6,988 nt of DNA from an uncultured Actinomycetes bacterium (lineage in GTDB: Bacteria; Actinomycetota; Acidimicrobiia; Acidimicrobiales; RAAP-2). The stretch covers positions 1 to 6,988 of the forward strand of contig CAINVQ010000098.1 of the NCBI GenBank assembly GCA_903854175.1, given 5' to 3'. The notes beneath the pieces are model-generated. The model did not search any database. It saw nothing but the letters and a program-made list of their open reading frames with translations, and was not told the origin of the DNA. Below are positions 5,900 to 6,988 of the stretch, piece after piece. Each line of letters opens with the position of its first letter. The stretch's first letter is position 1. The translations under genes were made by a program, and so were the position numbers.

Positions 5900-6988
5900 T
5901 TGGCAACTCTCCACTCGGCGAATCTGGACGCTCCTACAGTGTCCAAAACTACATGCAAGACAACTGCTTCATCGGTAATGGTCATATCAATGACTTCACC
6001 TTCTCGGTGGGCCATAGCGAGCAGGTCACCTCTATCTAGAGGAAGATGCAGAGTCATTACACGGTCTTCAGAACGAATTCGGTCAGCAATTGTTGCAATC
6101 ACCTCATCGAGGTTTTCGCCAGTTTTTGCAGAAACCCAAACACTCCCCTCGAACAGTGCTGAGAGTCTCTTGGCCTGCGCATCAGATACATCGGCTTTAT
6201 TGAACACCAGAAGTTCTGGAACGTGGTCGGCTTCAATTTCTTTCAACACTTCTCGAACTGCAGCTATTTGAAGTTCCGCATCATCAGACGCTCCGTCAAC
6301 AACGTGGACCAAGAGGTCAGCTTGTTGCACCGACTTCAAAGTACTCATGAACGCCTGAATGAGTCCGTGCGGAAGATTTGAGATAAATCCCACAGTGTCA
6401 GTGAAGAGAACTGTTTCTCCACCAGGCAGCTGACGCTGGCGCGTGCGTGGGTCAAGTGTTGCAAAGAGTCGGTCTTCAGCTACTACGTCTGCGTCAGTAA
6501 GTGCATTTAGCATCGAGGATTTACCGGCATTGGTGTAGCCAACCAGTGTCACTTCACGGTGACGACCACGGTCTCTGCCCTGGCGCTGGATATCTCTGGT
6601 GCGATCAATTTGCTTTAGCTCACGTCCAATTGCATGAATGCGGTGAATGAGACGGCGACGGTCAACCTCTAGTTGGGTTTCTCCAGGTCCTCTCGTTCCA
6701 ATTCCACCAGCCTGCTGTGAAAGTGATCCGCCAGCTCTGCGAAGTCGTGGAAGTCGGTACTGCAACAACGCAAGCTCAACTTGGGCCTTACCCTCAGGAG
6801 TGCGCGCGTTCTGGGCAAAGATGTCAAGAATTACTGCTGTACGGTCAATTGCAGTTCGCCCGAGAATCTTTTCAAGGTTTCTTTGCTGTGCCGGAGAAAG
6901 GTTGTGCTCGAAGACAACCGTGTCTGAATCAACGGCAAGACATATTTCTCTTAGTTCTTGAACTTTTCCTGATCCTAGAAATGTTGCA
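5896..6988 (-). CDS. hflX: GTPase HflX, ribosome-associated (5' end cut by window edge)
   Basis: HflX is a TRAFAC-class GTPase that binds the 50S subunit and splits stalled or idle 70S ribosomes under stress. The frame stays open to the right edge and gives 363 residues of the C-terminal part; actinobacterial HflX is usually about 450-500, so perhaps 90-130 residues are missing. The HflX N-terminal domain is partly present, with LSPAQQRNLEKILGR and the DIFAQNARTPEGKAQVE stretch. It is followed by the signature GTRGPGETQLE and a basic helical linker. All GTPase motifs are intact (visible numbering): G1 GYTNAGKS at 150-157, the G2 region FATLDPRTR, G3 DTVGF at 197-201, G4 NKAD at 263-266 and G5 SAKTG at 286-290. 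A C-terminal domain follows. It ends in ATGA, coupling it to dapC. In other actinobacteria hflX lies beside dapF and near lexA, so dapF may lie just upstream, outside the window. Confidence 0.96.
   Translation of the reverse strand, partial: ATFLGSGKVQELREICLAVDSDTVVFEHNLSPAQQRNLEKILGRTAIDRTAVILDIFAQNARTPEGKAQVELALLQYRLPRLRRAGGSLSQQAGGIGTRGPGETQLEVDRRRLIHRIHAIGRELKQIDRTRDIQRQGRDRGRHREVTLVGYTNAGKSSMLNALTDADVVAEDRLFATLDPRTRQRQLPGGETVLFTDTVGFISNLPHGLIQAFMSTLKSVQQADLLVHVVDGASDDAELQIAAVREVLKEIEADHVPELLVFNKADVSDAQAKRLSALFEGSVWVSAKTGENLDEVIATIADRIRSEDRVMTLHLPLDRGDLLAMAHREGEVIDMTITDEAVVLHVVLDTVGASRFAEWRVAK
5907..5912 (-). promoter_or_regulatory. Ribosome-binding site that sets the dapC start at ATG 5899
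   Basis: GGAGAG on the minus strand lies 7 nt before the ATG at 5899-5897, inside the end of hflX. It overlaps the alternative GTG at 5914, which therefore cannot use it. The ATGA overlap with the hflX stop supports the same choice. Confidence 0.65.

Noticed and set aside
5912..5914. GTG as an alternative start of dapC
   Set aside because: It would sit on top of the ribosome site; the ATG at 5899 has good spacing and the typical ATGA overlap with hflX.
6766..6768. TTG at this position as the start of hflX
   Set aside because: The frame continues upstream to the window edge and encodes conserved HflX N-terminal sequence, so this codon is an internal leucine.

Overview
This window is ordinary chromosomal DNA, most likely from a medium-GC actinobacterium; a streamlined freshwater lineage would fit, but that is an inference. 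The evidence is the grouping of hflX, diaminopimelate (DAP) genes and lexA, which resembles the dapF-hflX-lexA neighbourhood of actinobacteria. An actinobacterial-type DapC and SOS boxes of the CGAAC-N4-GTTCG class support this. Genes are tightly packed. I see no rRNA, tRNA, CRISPR array, insertion sequence or phage gene.

Left part (1-2068, minus strand): a branched-chain amino-acid-type (Liv/HAAT) ABC importer. The solute-binding protein gene is first. A strong 15-bp hairpin follows it, then the permease gene livH, which runs off the left edge. The remaining importer genes (livM, livG, livF) are expected beyond that edge but cannot be seen.

Middle (2069-2280): a 212-bp divergent control region. 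On the lexA side it holds a promoter straddled by two LexA (SOS) boxes. On the liv side it holds a third, weaker GAAC-N4-GTTC dyad and a separate GGTCAA-T-TTGACC palindrome. lexA (2281-2901, plus strand) encodes a complete, self-cleavable SOS repressor.

Right part (2898-6988, minus strand): a compact transcription unit hflX-dapC-dapD-dapE. hflX is a ribosome-associated GTPase cut by the right edge. The next three genes encode three consecutive steps of the succinylase branch of DAP/lysine synthesis: DapD succinylates tetrahydrodipicolinate, DapC transaminates the product, and DapE removes the succinyl group to give LL-DAP for peptidoglycan and lysine. Two junctions are 4-bp stop/start overlaps (ATGA, GTGA) and the third is a 21-bp gap, which suggests co-translation. 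dapE and lexA converge and overlap by 4 bp at their stop codons.

I found no clearly new biological system. The points most worth a second look are the DapD subtype (the ~275-residue proteobacterial form in an actinobacterial setting), the possible SOS link to the liv operon, the binding protein without a lipobox, and the stop-codon overlap centred on a palindrome.
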